Below, piece by piece: positions 9,742 to 19,729 of a stretch of DNA of 64,000 bases; position 1 is the first letter of the stretch; every line of letters starts with the position of its first letter. The notes under the pieces are model-generated. The model made no database searches and was not told the origin of the DNA. It was given only the letters and a program-made list of their open reading frames with translations. Made by a program: the position numbers and the translations under genes. The DNA lies in contig NZ_CP162137.1 of assembly GCF_040833995.1 (NCBI RefSeq), positions 2,836,001 through 2,900,000 of the forward strand. The letters run 5' to 3'. The stretch is from Leptospira sp. WS58.C1 (lineage in GTDB: Bacteria > Spirochaetota > Leptospiria > Leptospirales > Leptospiraceae).

Positions 9742-11154
9742 ATGAAAGCCCCATTCCAATACGATCCGGAAACTGTAAGAAGGATATTACAATGCCCGTC
9801 GGACTTCTCCTTTCAAAAAGAATCGGAGATCACAAGCATAAGCACGGCATCCGGAATGGTGGAACCGGGAAGTTTATTCGTACCCTTGAGGGGAAATCGG
9901 GACGGACATGTATTTATTTTAGATGCCTTGGAAAAAGGAGCCTCTTATTTTTTATGCGAGAAAGGCCATCCAATTTTAGAAACTCTCACCCAGGAACAAA
10001 GATCGAAAGCGATCCAAGTCAAGGACACATTACTCGCTCTAGGAAAACTGGCTTTATTTCATCGATCCAGATTCAACCCCGTCTTGATCGCAGTCACAGG
10101 TTCCAGCGGAAAGACTACCACGAAAGAAATCCTTTCCTCTTGCCTTTCCCCGTTGGAAGAAGGTTTGGTAGTCACTGAAAAAAACTATAATAACGAGATC
10201 GGAGTGCCTTTCACATTATTTAGGATCAATTCTAAAACCAGATACGTTGTCTGCGAGATGGGAATGAACCATGCCGGGGAAATTTCCAGGTTAACCAAAA
10301 TGGCAAGGCCGGATTATTCAGTTATCACAACGATCGGAACCGCACATATAGAATTATTAGGTTCTAAAAAAGGGATCGCAAAAGCAAAATCGGAAATTCT
10401 GGAAGGGATGAACAAAGATGGAGTATTATTCTATCCTGAATCCGGAGAATATAAGAATTTTCTAAAGCGAAGATGCCTACGTTACGGGATCAAATTCAAA
10501 TCGATCCCTCTAAAAAGAAGATTAGAGATCGTCGAAACCACTAGGGAAGGATTTAAGATCTCATTCCTAAATTATTCTTTGGATTGGAGCCTTCCAGGGA
10601 TCAAACTCCTGGAAAACTTGGCATTATGTGTTTCGGTTTTGGAGGAATTAGGAACTCCTACGGATTGGATCCAGAACGGCATTCAAAACTTCAGATCCGG
10701 CGACAAACGATTGGATTTCCAAGAAGGAAATTATAAAATTCTAAACGATACGTATAATGCAAATAGAGAATCCATGTTGTCTTCTCTGGAGGCTTGCTCC
10801 CAAATTTCCGGAGAAGAAGGATTTTATGCAGTACTCGGAGACATGAAAGAAGTGGGAAATTATTCCCGTAAGTTCCATACCGAGATCGGAAATTTTGCCG
10901 CAAGTTTAAAAAACTGCAAAGGAATCTTTTTATTCGGATCGGAATCTTCTCATGCGCTAAAGAGTTTCCGGAAAAAAGCAAAGTCCGGCCTTCTATCCTT
11001 TTCTTTTCCGGGAAACGAAGAAGGACTCAAAAACTTAGTGGATACGATCCGTAGAGAAGTACCCAAGGGTTCTTATCTATTAGCAAAGGCCTCGCGAGGA
11101 ATGAAATTAGAAAGAGCCGTAGAAGAATTAAATTCAGGAATCAACGGTTTCTGA
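9742..11154 (+). CDS. murF: UDP-MurNAc-tripeptide D-alanyl-D-alanine ligase (MurF)
   Basis: MurF adds D-Ala-D-Ala to UDP-MurNAc-tripeptide, the last cytoplasmic step of the peptidoglycan precursor. The 470-residue protein shows the Mur ligase ATP loop GSSGKTTTKE (about residues 120-129), the KNYNNEIGVP segment typical of MurF, and the NDTYNANRESM motif before the C-terminal domain. The reading frame is open upstream, but that extension runs into the divergent gene; the ATG at 9742 matches the family start and follows an AGGAGG at 9721 with unusually wide spacing (15 nt). It leads a murF-purE-purK run and is far from the other mur genes. Confidence 0.92.
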   Translation: MKAPFQYDPETVRRILQCPSDFSFQKESEITSISTASGMVEPGSLFVPLRGNRDGHVFILDALEKGASYFLCEKGHPILETLTQEQRSKAIQVKDTLLALGKLALFHRSRFNPVLIAVTGSSGKTTTKEILSSCLSPLEEGLVVTEKNYNNEIGVPFTLFRINSKTRYVVCEMGMNHAGEISRLTKMARPDYSVITTIGTAHIELLGSKKGIAKAKSEILEGMNKDGVLFYPESGEYKNFLKRRCLRYGIKFKSIPLKRRLEIVETTREGFKISFLNYSLDWSLPGIKLLENLALCVSVLEELGTPTDWIQNGIQNFRSGDKRLDFQEGNYKILNDTYNANRESMLSSLEACSQISGEEGFYAVLGDMKEVGNYSRKFHTEIGNFAASLKNCKGIFLFGSESSHALKSFRKKAKSGLLSFSFPGNEEGLKNLVDTIRREVPKGSYLLAKASRGMKLERAVEELNSGINGF

Positions 11155-11202
11155 AACGTTTTCGGACTTGCCTCGGAGTCGACCATAAAGGAATTTGCTA
11201 GT

Positions 11203-11691
11203 GTGAAAACGAAAGTTGCCGTTATAATGGGAAGCAGTTCCGATTGGGAAACCATGAAAGAAGCGGTCTCCATCCTGAAACAGTTCGGGATAGATAGTCA
11301 TACCGAGATCGTATCCGCACATCGTTCTCCAGAACTATTATTCGAATTTTCCAAAACCGCGAGATCCAAAGGATTCGAGATTATTATCGCGGGAGCCGGT
11401 GGTGCGGCCCATCTTCCAGGAATGGTGGCGTCTCTTACAACTCTGCCTGTATTAGGAGTGCCTGTTCAAAGTAAGGCACTATCGGGATTAGACAGTTTAT
11501 TATCCATAGTGCAGATGCCGGGAGGAGTTCCGGTCGGAACGCTTGCGATCGGTACTGCGGGTGCGAAAAATGCAGGATTACTAGCTGCAAGAATACTATC
11601 CCTGCAAGACGAAAACTTATCCGAAAAATTGGAACAATACAGAAACGATATTAAAGAAGAAGCATTGTCCAAGAACAAAGACCTAATATGA
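11203..11691 (+). CDS. purE: N5-carboxyaminoimidazole ribonucleotide mutase (PurE)
   Basis: PurE converts N5-CAIR to CAIR in purine synthesis and works with PurK. The 162-residue protein shows the SSSDWETM motif near the N-terminus, the SAHRSPE motif near residue 39 with the catalytic His, and the [11 protein letters not shown] segment. These identify a class I, PurK-dependent PurE. The start is GTG with AAGGAA about 8 nt upstream. It lies 48 nt after murF and overlaps purK by 4 nt. Confidence 0.96.
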   Translation: MKTKVAVIMGSSSDWETMKEAVSILKQFGIDSHTEIVSAHRSPELLFEFSKTARSKGFEIIIAGAGGAAHLPGMVASLTTLPVLGVPVQSKALSGLDSLLSIVQMPGGVPVGTLAIGTAGAKNAGLLAARILSLQDENLSEKLEQYRNDIKEEALSKNKDLI

Positions 11692-12806
11692 AAAAAAATC
11701 TACTTCCTCCCGCAAGGCTTGGAGTGATGGGATCGGGGCAGCTTGGAAGAATGTTCGCCCAAGAAGCGATCCGAATGGGTTATCAGGTATCCGTTTATTC
11801 TCCGGAGCGAAATAGTCCCGCCTCCTTAGTGGGAGCTAATGAGACTGTTGCACCATACGAAGACGAAGAATCACTTCAAGTATTTCTAAGGTCCATCGAC
11901 GCACTTACATTCGAATTCGAGAATATACCCGGAGGAGAATTGAACTTCATCTCCGAATATTCCAGAAAATCCTCTCTCCCGGTCTTTCCAAGTCCGGAGT
12001 GTATCCGGATCGCACAACATAGGATCAGGGAAAAAACATTATTTTCTAAATTAGGACTTCCTACTGTACCTTTTTATCCGATCACAAATAAAGCGGAAGC
12101 TGAAAAAGCGGCAGAGACATCCAAGTTCCCCGCTGTCCTAAAAACTTCCTCTTTCGGATACGACGGAAAAGGACAGACAAAATTCAGAACCAAAGAAGAA
12201 TTCAGGGCATGGGTCGGTTCATTGGGACAAGAACCGCTCGATCTGATCTTAGAAGAATGGTACGAGTTCGACAAAGAAGGTTCTGTCATTTTAGCAAGGG
12301 ACCAAGAAGGAAATACACTATGTTATTCACCTTCCGAAAATATTCATAAAAATCATATCTTGGACACCACTATCCATCCTGGAAATTTTACGGACTCGAT
12401 CAAAAGACAAATGGTCGAATCCGCCAAAATCCTTGCAAAAGGAATCGGATATGTAGGCGTATTCGGTCTGGAATTCTTTATCAAAGGTGATAAGATCGTC
12501 CTAAATGAATTTGCTCCAAGACCGCATAACTCAGGTCATTTCTCGCAAAACGGAGCGAATATCTCCCAGTTCCAACTCCAACTCAGATGTCTCACGGGAC
12601 TTCCGCTTCCTTCAGAACTTTCTTCTCATCCATCTTCCATGAAAAATATATTAGGCCAGGACTATCTTCCCGATTCGACTCTTTGGGCGAAATATCTTGC
12701 GGACGAAAGATACACGTTACATCTTTACGGCAAGTCCGAGCCGAGACAAGATCGGAAAATGGGACATTGGAATTATGTGGGAGAAAGACCGGAAAAGGCG
12801 TTTTAA
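11688..12806 (+). CDS. purK: N5-carboxyaminoimidazole ribonucleotide synthase (PurK)
   Basis: PurK carboxylates AIR with ATP and bicarbonate to form N5-CAIR, the substrate for PurE. The 372-residue ATP-grasp enzyme starts with [17 protein letters not shown], typical of PurK, and includes [17 protein letters not shown], and the C-terminal [12 protein letters not shown] metal-binding motif. It overlaps purE by 4 nt (ATGA), giving a coupled purEK pair. Length and motifs are normal. Confidence 0.96.
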   Translation: MKKNLLPPARLGVMGSGQLGRMFAQEAIRMGYQVSVYSPERNSPASLVGANETVAPYEDEESLQVFLRSIDALTFEFENIPGGELNFISEYSRKSSLPVFPSPECIRIAQHRIREKTLFSKLGLPTVPFYPITNKAEAEKAAETSKFPAVLKTSSFGYDGKGQTKFRTKEEFRAWVGSLGQEPLDLILEEWYEFDKEGSVILARDQEGNTLCYSPSENIHKNHILDTTIHPGNFTDSIKRQMVESAKILAKGIGYVGVFGLEFFIKGDKIVLNEFAPRPHNSGHFSQNGANISQFQLQLRCLTGLPLPSELSSHPSSMKNILGQDYLPDSTLWAKYLADERYTLHLYGKSEPRQDRKMGHWNYVGERPEKAF

Positions 12807-12834
12807 GGTCGGATAGGAATGATTAGCCCGACTA

Positions 12835-12850
12835 ATTAGCTCGAGCTAAT
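12835..12850. terminator. Perfect palindrome between convergent purK and acyltransferase genes
   Basis: The 16-nt sequence ATTAGCTCGAGCTAAT is self-complementary and lies in the 60-nt gap between two gene ends. It can form a 6-bp stem with a TCGA loop on either strand, followed on the plus strand by a T-rich run. A bidirectional terminator is the simplest reading; the stem is short. Confidence 0.45.
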
Positions 12851-12866
12851 CTATTATTTTAAATCT

Positions 12867-14909
12867 TCATTTCGGATCGTATTTGTCTCCTAACCAGTAG
12901 GAGCCTTCTAAAGAGATATGATTACTATCCCTATATAGCAGCTTGCCGTCCTTGAGAGCATAACAATATTCTTCGTCGCAAAAATTTTTCCAAGTTTCCC
13001 ATAGCTTAACATTTGGAAATTCCTTTAAAACCGAATTTACTAATTCATGATATTCTAAAGTTCTTTCATCAAAACTTCGCCTAGGTATTTTGCAAACCTT
13101 CTCTGGATCCTCGAATTCGAGTCGAAAAGGCCGAAGAGAAACACAACGTTTCGGATCGAATCCAATCTCAGGAACATCCGTTACAAAAATAATTTCCTTT
13201 CCGGCGGCAGTCAATCTTCTCAAAGTATCTCGCATCGCTTCCCTAAAAGCCTGATGAGGATCTGTTATATCGGGCTTAAAGCGATATTTTGCCGCCCCTA
13301 CCGCATTTGATTCTAAATCTCCGTAACCGTGTCCGGTCAAATACCTAGGACCTCTGCTGTTTAGTATGATCTTAGTAATCTTAGGGTTCTTCTCTAACAT
13401 TTCCAAAGTTCTATTTTCTCTTTCGCAAGGACGTTTCGGATCCGCCTCTATCCCAAAAAAAGGAGGACAACCCCCCAAACCCATATGCAGTAAATTTAAT
13501 CCTTCCTTGGAAAATTTCCGAACCAATCCGTATGCCAATGCATTTGCATGACTATCTCCGATCAAAACTGCATCCGGCTGTTTGTTAGGATCTCCTACGA
13601 TACAATATACTAAATTGGAGCCGTATTCCGATTTGAATTTATCAATACATTTTGGATCGGAGATCATCCAACCCTCGAAAATTTTCGCATTCTCGCTATA
13701 TTGAGTAACACGGTACGACCACCCGTCTTTTTTATAAATCGTCTGACCGAATAATGCCACAAAAATCAGTAACCCGGATAAAGAGACAAGGACCCAAGTA
13801 TTCTCCCGAAAACGTAGATTCTTTTCTACATAATGCCAAGTTAATACCGAAAGTATGAAAGAAAGTATAACTGCAATCATCCTCCATTGGAGAGCAGGAG
13901 ATCCGGATTCCAAAATTGCGGTATAAGATAATAAAGGCCAATGCCACAAATATAAAGGAAAACTAATTAACCCAACGAAGACCAAGGGCTTAGTAGCTAA
14001 AACTTTCCGATTAATGATCGCTTCCGGGCCTGACGAAATGATCAAGACCGCCCCCAATACCGGAGCCAATGCAGCAATCCCCGGGAAAGGTGTCTCTTTA
14101 CCGTAAAATAACACAGGTACTAATATGAGAATAAAACCTAAGATAGAACGAATGTCACATATTCTAGAATCATTCCACTTCGAAAAAGAAAGAGGTTTAT
14201 TGAAAAACTCGAGTTTCCGAGTGAAAGAAGGAAGTAGATCATTAATACTTTCAGCCTTATATAATTGAGTCCAAGCTAAAGTAGCTCCGAACAGAAGTTC
14301 CCAAACTCTTGTATAAGGTAAATAGAAAGTATATATAGGATTTCTTTTGTATTCGGCTAAATTCCAGATTAGAGAAATCCCTGCGCAGACGATCGTCATG
14401 AAGAACAAATTGAATCTAAATCGCCAAGCAATATACAATGCCAACGGCCAAACTATATAAAATTGTTCCTCAATCCCCAGAGACCATAAGTGTAGTAAAG
14501 GTTTTAATTCCGCAGCAACATTGAAATAATCCGATAACTCGTCCAGAAGAGCTATATTCGAGAAAAAGAAACTTCCTGCGAAAGTATGTCTTCCTAATTG
14601 TTTATACTCTTCGCTCAATAATACGAAATATCCCAAAGTTAGACAGAAAGTCAAAACTACCAATAAAGAGGGAAAAATTCTACGTATTCTGCGTGCGTAA
14701 AAATCTAAAAAATGAAACGTACCTTTTTGAAGATTTTTAAAAAGAATGCTTGAGATCAAGTATCCTGAAATTACGAAAAAAACGTCAACGCCGACAAATC
14801 CTCCCCGTATCACGGTTGGGAAAGCGTGAAATAGAACTACGGAAAGAACAGCGATCGCTCTTAAACCGTCGATATCCGGACGATAAGTAACTGCGTCGTT
14901 ATGTTTCAT
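12867..14909 (-). CDS. Acyltransferase-3 / SGNH fusion, surface glycan O-acyltransferase
   Basis: This 680-residue protein fuses about ten membrane helices of the acyltransferase-3 family with a periplasmic SGNH domain, as in OafA/OatA-type O-acetyltransferases. The membrane part shows RPDIDGLRAIAVLSVVLFH at the start, FFVISGYLIS, and the RRIRRIFP motif near residue 70. The SGNH domain carries the nucleophile block VLIGDSHANA (about residue 449) and a C-terminal D-x-x-H in YRDSNHIS. Such proteins move acyl groups across the membrane onto O-antigen, peptidoglycan or other glycans. It starts a minus-strand glycan-modification cluster and faces purK tail to tail. Confidence 0.9.
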   Translation of the reverse strand: MKHNDAVTYRPDIDGLRAIAVLSVVLFHAFPTVIRGGFVGVDVFFVISGYLISSILFKNLQKGTFHFLDFYARRIRRIFPSLLVVLTFCLTLGYFVLLSEEYKQLGRHTFAGSFFFSNIALLDELSDYFNVAAELKPLLHLWSLGIEEQFYIVWPLALYIAWRFRFNLFFMTIVCAGISLIWNLAEYKRNPIYTFYLPYTRVWELLFGATLAWTQLYKAESINDLLPSFTRKLEFFNKPLSFSKWNDSRICDIRSILGFILILVPVLFYGKETPFPGIAALAPVLGAVLIISSGPEAIINRKVLATKPLVFVGLISFPLYLWHWPLLSYTAILESGSPALQWRMIAVILSFILSVLTWHYVEKNLRFRENTWVLVSLSGLLIFVALFGQTIYKKDGWSYRVTQYSENAKIFEGWMISDPKCIDKFKSEYGSNLVYCIVGDPNKQPDAVLIGDSHANALAYGLVRKFSKEGLNLLHMGLGGCPPFFGIEADPKRPCERENRTLEMLEKNPKITKIILNSRGPRYLTGHGYGDLESNAVGAAKYRFKPDITDPHQAFREAMRDTLRRLTAAGKEIIFVTDVPEIGFDPKRCVSLRPFRLEFEDPEKVCKIPRRSFDERTLEYHELVNSVLKEFPNVKLWETWKNFCDEEYCYALKDGKLLYRDSNHISLEGSYWLGDKYDPK

Positions 14910-15023
14910 GATTATATTTTAGAGCTCTTATAACAGAGAGTTTTGAGAGAAGTTAAGGCATTCTTACTTTTGCAAGGCAAGACGCAATCATTAATCATGA
15001 TCTTTTCCGGCCAACCTAACGTT

Positions 15024-15983
15024 TCAATCCGCTTTTTCAGAGGTCGGATATTTGAAATTTAAAAGGGCCCTATGTCCTAAATCCCGTAAAACCTTACCTT
15101 TTTCTAGAAAAAGTCCGAGGCATTTATTCAAATAGGGTCCATAATTAAAGAACAAGAAAAGAACTGCAAGATTTTCTATAAAGACAATATTCATTATTAA
15201 GAAAATGCTAATATGAAATCCCATAAGAGAAAAAATAAGCAAACGTTTCGGCCACTCTTTAAGAAATGGAAATAACAAGGCCAAAAGTTCCAAAACGGTA
15301 GAAAACGCTAAAATAAAATATAAGGTCCAATTCAACCAGCTGTGAGAAAGATAATAACCGGCGATCCCCGTGGAAGGAAATCTAGTTGGACGGATCATTC
15401 CATGTAGGATCCAACCTTTCATGATGTCCGGATGAAACACTTCCGGAAAGCCGATAAACAATCGCGCAATTCCTATATAAACGTATTCCAGGATCGGGAC
15501 CATCAAAACGAGTAACATCGCAGCCCTATAGACCTCGGGATTTTTTTCATCCGGAGGCTCGGATCTGCTTACGCTCAACGAATCTAAACACGGGGTTAAG
15601 GATAAGGAAAACATAATATACACCAGAAAGAGCTCTCGGTGATCGACATGTCCGCCAAAACCTTTCTCGATCCCTAAAAAGATCGCAAATCCTATATAGG
15701 AAGCATAGAGAAACCAATGATTGATTCCTAATATCGCTCCGAATAAAAAGTACAATAAAAGAATTTTAAAGACTAAAAGGAATCCGACCGAGTTGATCCC
15801 GATCCAATAATCGGAAGGCACGAGCTTAAGTATCCCTTGAGGAAAAAAAAGAGCCGAATCGAGATAAGACAACACTAAGGTTCGATCAAAAAATACATGC
15901 GTAAATACGATCGCGAAAATGAAGATCCTGGCAAAACCCAGAGTTCGAGAGTCCGCATCCGCGTGTAAAAGGACCTTTTTCAT
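15024..15983 (-). CDS. HTTM-like (vitamin K carboxylase-related) membrane protein
   Basis: The 319-residue protein has about seven to eight hydrophobic segments. A central FGGHVDHRELFLVYIMFSL stretch near residue 110, with paired His and an Arg in a membrane loop, resembles HTTM (horizontally transferred transmembrane) proteins, which are distantly related to vitamin K-dependent gamma-carboxylase. Function of bacterial HTTM proteins is mostly unknown. The following gene abuts with no gap, and HTTM proteins often come with a small membrane partner. The family call is by pattern and moderate. Confidence 0.75.
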   Translation of the reverse strand: MKKVLLHADADSRTLGFARIFIFAIVFTHVFFDRTLVLSYLDSALFFPQGILKLVPSDYWIGINSVGFLLVFKILLLYFLFGAILGINHWFLYASYIGFAIFLGIEKGFGGHVDHRELFLVYIMFSLSLTPCLDSLSVSRSEPPDEKNPEVYRAAMLLVLMVPILEYVYIGIARLFIGFPEVFHPDIMKGWILHGMIRPTRFPSTGIAGYYLSHSWLNWTLYFILAFSTVLELLALLFPFLKEWPKRLLIFSLMGFHISIFLIMNIVFIENLAVLFLFFNYGPYLNKCLGLFLEKGKVLRDLGHRALLNFKYPTSEKAD

Positions 15984-16577
15984 TTAAAATACCACCGAAA
16001 AAAGTTCCGTCCTTAAGATACTATTTCCGTCGGGCGAAGCGGTTTTATAAAATATTACCGAATTTACTTTTTTTGCATTTTTACTCTGATAATAATTCCT
16101 TACGGAATTTGCCCAAAGTTTGGCTTCCTTTTGACCATGCTCCCTCTTGGAGTCTTTTTCTGAATCTAATTCTTCCCGTAACAATTCCAGTCTGGTGCTT
16201 AAAGATGGCTGACCGATTGCAGAAAATGAAGATACCGGATTAAAGTCCTGTTCTTCTCCATTTTCCAGTTTGACAGTCCAAATATAACTTTCCCTAATCT
16301 CTCTCTTTTTGCCTAATTGAAACATCGCAAAACGAGCAAGCGGATAAAAGCTCACTTTTTGCGGGAAAAAATACTGCCATCGATCCAAAACTTGTACAGT
16401 TGTCCAAAGAAAGACGAAGAGCAAAAACCATAAGATCGAGGTGTGATTTAATATTTGAAAATATTTTAATATTCTAAACTTTAAGAATAATAACCAAAGA
16501 ATAAAGAAAAGAGCTACAGTCTCCAAACCGGCCTTTATGGCTAAGACGATCAGTTCGTTTTCGGAAAAACTATACAT
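15984..16577 (-). CDS. Hypothetical two-pass membrane protein, likely HTTM partner
   Basis: The 197-residue protein has two hydrophobic segments (about residues 10-32 and 45-65) followed by a ~130-residue polar domain, probably outside the cytoplasm. No domain is recognised. Its stop codon directly abuts the start of the HTTM-like gene, so the two are almost certainly co-translated and may form a complex. It lies 10 nt downstream of the LPG-synthase-like gene. Confidence 0.8.
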   Translation of the reverse strand: MYSFSENELIVLAIKAGLETVALFFILWLLFLKFRILKYFQILNHTSILWFLLFVFLWTTVQVLDRWQYFFPQKVSFYPLARFAMFQLGKKREIRESYIWTVKLENGEEQDFNPVSSFSAIGQPSLSTRLELLREELDSEKDSKREHGQKEAKLWANSVRNYYQSKNAKKVNSVIFYKTASPDGNSILRTELFSVVF

Positions 16578-16587
16578 AAAATCCTTT

Positions 16588-17586
16588 TTACTTTCCTAAA
16601 TTCCTTTTCGAATGCGCTAAAAATCTCCAAATCTCGAAAAAGGCCCCCAGTAAGGCGATTAGGATTTGAATGGCGAAAATCAAAAGTGAAAAAGTAACCG
16701 CCACAGATTTAGCCACTCCCAAATACCCCATTAGGTAAATGTGGCCCAATTCCCGAACTCCCAAACCACCAATAGTGATCGGTAATGCGCTTAGCGTCAA
16801 AACAATAGATCTCACCCATCCCATATCGATATAGTCCATTCCGATCCCGAGCCCAGCCCCTAATACGTAAGAGCTAAGTATAAAAATCAAATGAGCGGAT
16901 AGATACCCGAAAAACATAAAAGCTACGGAACGATTTCCCAATTTATGATAAACTTGGATCGCATCTTCGATTTTATCCACCCTCTTAGCGACAAAATGAG
17001 GGAAATGATCCCGCGCAAATTTAAATATAAATCCAAACGTTTTAAAAATATAAGGGGAAAGAAATAGAACGATCAACGAGAAAAATCCAATCGCTAATAT
17101 GCCGATCAAGGGTATTGAATTCTTTAATGCTAACGGAATGGTATCGATCTTGATCAGGAAGAAAACAAACGTGCTAAAAGTAATAAAAAAAAGTTGAACT
17201 ATCTTTTCAAAAAAGATAATAGAGGCCGCTTCCCAACCCTTTCCTTTCTCCGGTCCCCTATATCGGAACCAACGTATACCGGAGCTTACTACTTGAGGCA
17301 ATATCATTACATAAAGCCTCATTGAAAAATTTATCTTTATCGATTCCCAAAGTGAAATATCGATACCGCTCACCTTTAGCGCGCGATTTGTAGTCATCGC
17401 CGGAATTACTATCGAACAGATAGTACTTAAACAAAATGAAAGTGCAAAAAGAGGGAGACTAAATCGAAGAAGGGCATTCCAAACCGAGGCAAAATCCACA
17501 GTCAAGAAAACGTAGGTGCCTAACCCGATCGCAAATAAGATCCTAAGAAAGAAAAATAAATAACTTTTAATGTGTTGAAGTTTCAT
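16588..17586 (-). CDS. Flippase-like / LPG synthase transmembrane-domain protein
   Basis: The 332-residue protein has about eight membrane helices and matches the lysylphosphatidylglycerol synthase transmembrane (UPF0104/AglD-like) family: an N-terminal RILFAIGLG helix, the RWFRYRG loop near residue 105 and the TIGGLGVREL motif near residue 270, which is the hallmark of the family. There is no C-terminal aminoacyl-transferase domain, so it does not make lysyl-PG by itself. Such stand-alone proteins usually occur in glycan clusters and are thought to move lipid-linked intermediates. A 12-bp inverted repeat lies just upstream of its start. Confidence 0.85.
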   Translation of the reverse strand: MKLQHIKSYLFFFLRILFAIGLGTYVFLTVDFASVWNALLRFSLPLFALSFCLSTICSIVIPAMTTNRALKVSGIDISLWESIKINFSMRLYVMILPQVVSSGIRWFRYRGPEKGKGWEAASIIFFEKIVQLFFITFSTFVFFLIKIDTIPLALKNSIPLIGILAIGFFSLIVLFLSPYIFKTFGFIFKFARDHFPHFVAKRVDKIEDAIQVYHKLGNRSVAFMFFGYLSAHLIFILSSYVLGAGLGIGMDYIDMGWVRSIVLTLSALPITIGGLGVRELGHIYLMGYLGVAKSVAVTFSLLIFAIQILIALLGAFFEIWRFLAHSKRNLGK

Positions 17587-17596
17587 GTACCAAACG

Positions 17597-17630
17597 TTTA
17601 TTTTCGAAAAGTATACAATTCGAAAATAAA
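17597..17630. promoter_or_regulatory. 12-bp perfect inverted repeat ahead of the flippase-like gene
   Basis: Arms 17597-17608 (TTTATTTTCGAA) and 17619-17630 (TTCGAAAATAAA) are exact reverse complements around a 10-nt loop that itself contains GTATAC. It begins 10 nt upstream of the start codon at 17586 on the minus strand and 44 nt after the stop of the amidotransferase gene. It could be an operator or an mRNA hairpin that covers the ribosome site. No U-run follows, so a terminator is less likely. Confidence 0.5.
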
Positions 17631-17674
17631 CTTTAAGACAATGTTTTTATTCGCTTTTGAACTCGAAACTAATT

Positions 17675-19573
17675 TCAATCCTTTGTCCTTAATTTTGCAA
17701 AAGAGGAATAAGTAGCAAGCAGCGAAAGCTCATGAGTAGTGATCGTATCCGAAGAGATCTTATTCCGGTAAAATTCTTCGATGGATTTTTCTTCGAAAAG
17801 ACTATTTAAATATTTTGGATTCACTTCGAAAGGGCAGTTTTCGAGGATCAATTTGGATATATCGTTTCTTAAATACCTTTTAAACCAAACATCAACCGGA
17901 GCATCTACCGCAGCGACTTTCTTCTGGTATATTATTTCTTCCGGAAGATATTTTTTCGATTCTGCCATCAAAGAGAGAACATATTTACCTATTTTCGAAT
18001 TTTTCGTACTTTTTTTCGGCCTAAGCATCGAATCGGGAATTCTCATCGCGAAATTTTTCAGGATCGGATGAAGATAGGGCCCTTGGATCACCAAACCGTT
18101 CGTATCCGAAGTTCCGATAATTTTTGCCTTATTCGGAGACTGTAGGGACTTACCTAGATATGCCTTTCGGTCGATGGAAAGAGTCGATCCAGTTTGCAAT
18201 AATTTCGTTAAGATCATTTCATTCGTCTGAGCAGGCATAGTTTTCTTCTTTCTTAACAATTTTACCGAGGATTCGTCGAATATCCTAAAATTTATGAATC
18301 CACGCAGATCGGATCTAAACATGGAATTTCTGAGTAATCCAACTAGAACTCTGCTTGGCCTACCGGTTAATAATTCGAATTTAAACGCCTCTATCAATCC
18401 GATTACTGAACCAATCAGGAATTTAGGGATCAAACGGTTAATAGATTTAACCCAATGTGCAACAAAATGTGTCCTCGGATAACCCATAAACGCCACATCA
18501 CATCCGTCCCCGGTATATACGAAATCGTTTCCGTCTTCTTTGATCCGCTTTCCAAGATGATTTGTTTGCACTAAGTAGTTCAGCCAGTTCGTGGGATAAT
18601 TGAAATTTTCGGAAAAATGATTGAGACCGTCTAAAATGACCTTCTCATCCACTTTAATCCAACTGTGTTTGTTCCCTAAAAATCTGGATAGAGTATCGGT
18701 ATGAGGTTGGTTAAAGCTTTCATCTTCATAAAAGAAACTATATGTATGGACCTGTTTACCCAATCGAGTTAAGCCGGAGGCAACCAATGCCGAATCGAAT
18801 CCCCCTAATAAAACTGCCACGTTTTTTTGTCCGGAAGGGACCTGAGAGGCTAACGAAGATAAGAATGTTTCATCCAATCGATCCACCATTTCCGATAACG
18901 ACAAACTATCCAGGTTTTCAGAAATTTGTTCCGGTTTCGTCAAAGGTTTATACGAATAACTTTTATCTCCATCTTGGATTCCGGTCTCTAAAAACATTCC
19001 GGTCGGCACAACTTCAATACCTTGATATACGGTTTTAGAAAAAGGTATAAATCCATAAGTCAGAAAGAAATCTTCGTAAGTCTGATTTATTTTTACGGAT
19101 TCCCCCATTATTGCAACGGAGCTTAAATGTGTTCCGAATAGGAACCGGTCCCCTTCGTCCCAAACGAACCAAGATCTCATTCCGGTAGAATCTCCCAACA
19201 GAAAAACTTTGGTTCCATTTCGGTTATCGACAATTGCTAAACTAAATTGTCCGATCAATTTGCCTAGATCTGTAACGCCGTTCTTCAAGTAAAAATCTAA
19301 GATATATTTTGCCGCGAGGTCCGGTGTTTCTAAATCAAAGCCACTATAAGAATCTTTCCAGATTCCATTAACTGGTCCTAAAAAAATAACATATACATCT
19401 GATTCGGAATGTTGGCCGGAAAGAAATCTAGATCCGATGGCGGAAGAAAATAATTCGATCTGCGGTTTATCTAGGAAAGTTTTAGGAGACTGACCGTGGT
19501 ATTTGGATAACCGCTCTTTGATGGATACATGTCCATCCTTCTTTATGGAATTTTTGTATAAACATCCGCACAA
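17675..19573 (-). CDS. Asparagine-synthase-like glutamine amidotransferase in glycan cluster
   Basis: The protein combines an N-terminal class II glutaminase domain with a C-terminal asparagine-synthase (PP-loop ATPase) domain. I place the start at TTG 19573 because it gives Met-Cys-Gly-Cys, putting the catalytic Cys next to the initiator as this class requires; starts at ATG 19582 or TTG 19690 would bury it. The start is not certain, as the GGAG is only 3 nt away. The ATP loop is LLGGFDSALVA (about residue 255), where the usual SGGxDS Ser is Leu, and YTGDGCDVAFMGY replaces the usual SGDGGDELFGGY. It probably amidates a sugar or lipid-linked acid, not free aspartate. Confidence 0.85.
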   Translation of the reverse strand: MCGCLYKNSIKKDGHVSIKERLSKYHGQSPKTFLDKPQIELFSSAIGSRFLSGQHSESDVYVIFLGPVNGIWKDSYSGFDLETPDLAAKYILDFYLKNGVTDLGKLIGQFSLAIVDNRNGTKVFLLGDSTGMRSWFVWDEGDRFLFGTHLSSVAIMGESVKINQTYEDFFLTYGFIPFSKTVYQGIEVVPTGMFLETGIQDGDKSYSYKPLTKPEQISENLDSLSLSEMVDRLDETFLSSLASQVPSGQKNVAVLLGGFDSALVASGLTRLGKQVHTYSFFYEDESFNQPHTDTLSRFLGNKHSWIKVDEKVILDGLNHFSENFNYPTNWLNYLVQTNHLGKRIKEDGNDFVYTGDGCDVAFMGYPRTHFVAHWVKSINRLIPKFLIGSVIGLIEAFKFELLTGRPSRVLVGLLRNSMFRSDLRGFINFRIFDESSVKLLRKKKTMPAQTNEMILTKLLQTGSTLSIDRKAYLGKSLQSPNKAKIIGTSDTNGLVIQGPYLHPILKNFAMRIPDSMLRPKKSTKNSKIGKYVLSLMAESKKYLPEEIIYQKKVAAVDAPVDVWFKRYLRNDISKLILENCPFEVNPKYLNSLFEEKSIEEFYRNKISSDTITTHELSLLATYSSFAKLRTKD

Positions 19574-19729
19574 ATACTCCATGAAACCCCTCGTTCCGAT
19601 ACGATTTTGTTTATGATCTCTTGTATCGGAAATATTTGTTTTACTGTTTATCCAAGCATCCCATTCCATCCTAGGTCGAGCATTTTTCAAAACACGACCT
19701 AAAAAAGGATTTAATCTTTATCAATAGGA

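Noticed and set aside
16588..17586. LPG-synthase-like protein considered as MprF
   Set aside because: It lacks the C-terminal aminoacyl-transferase domain that MprF needs.
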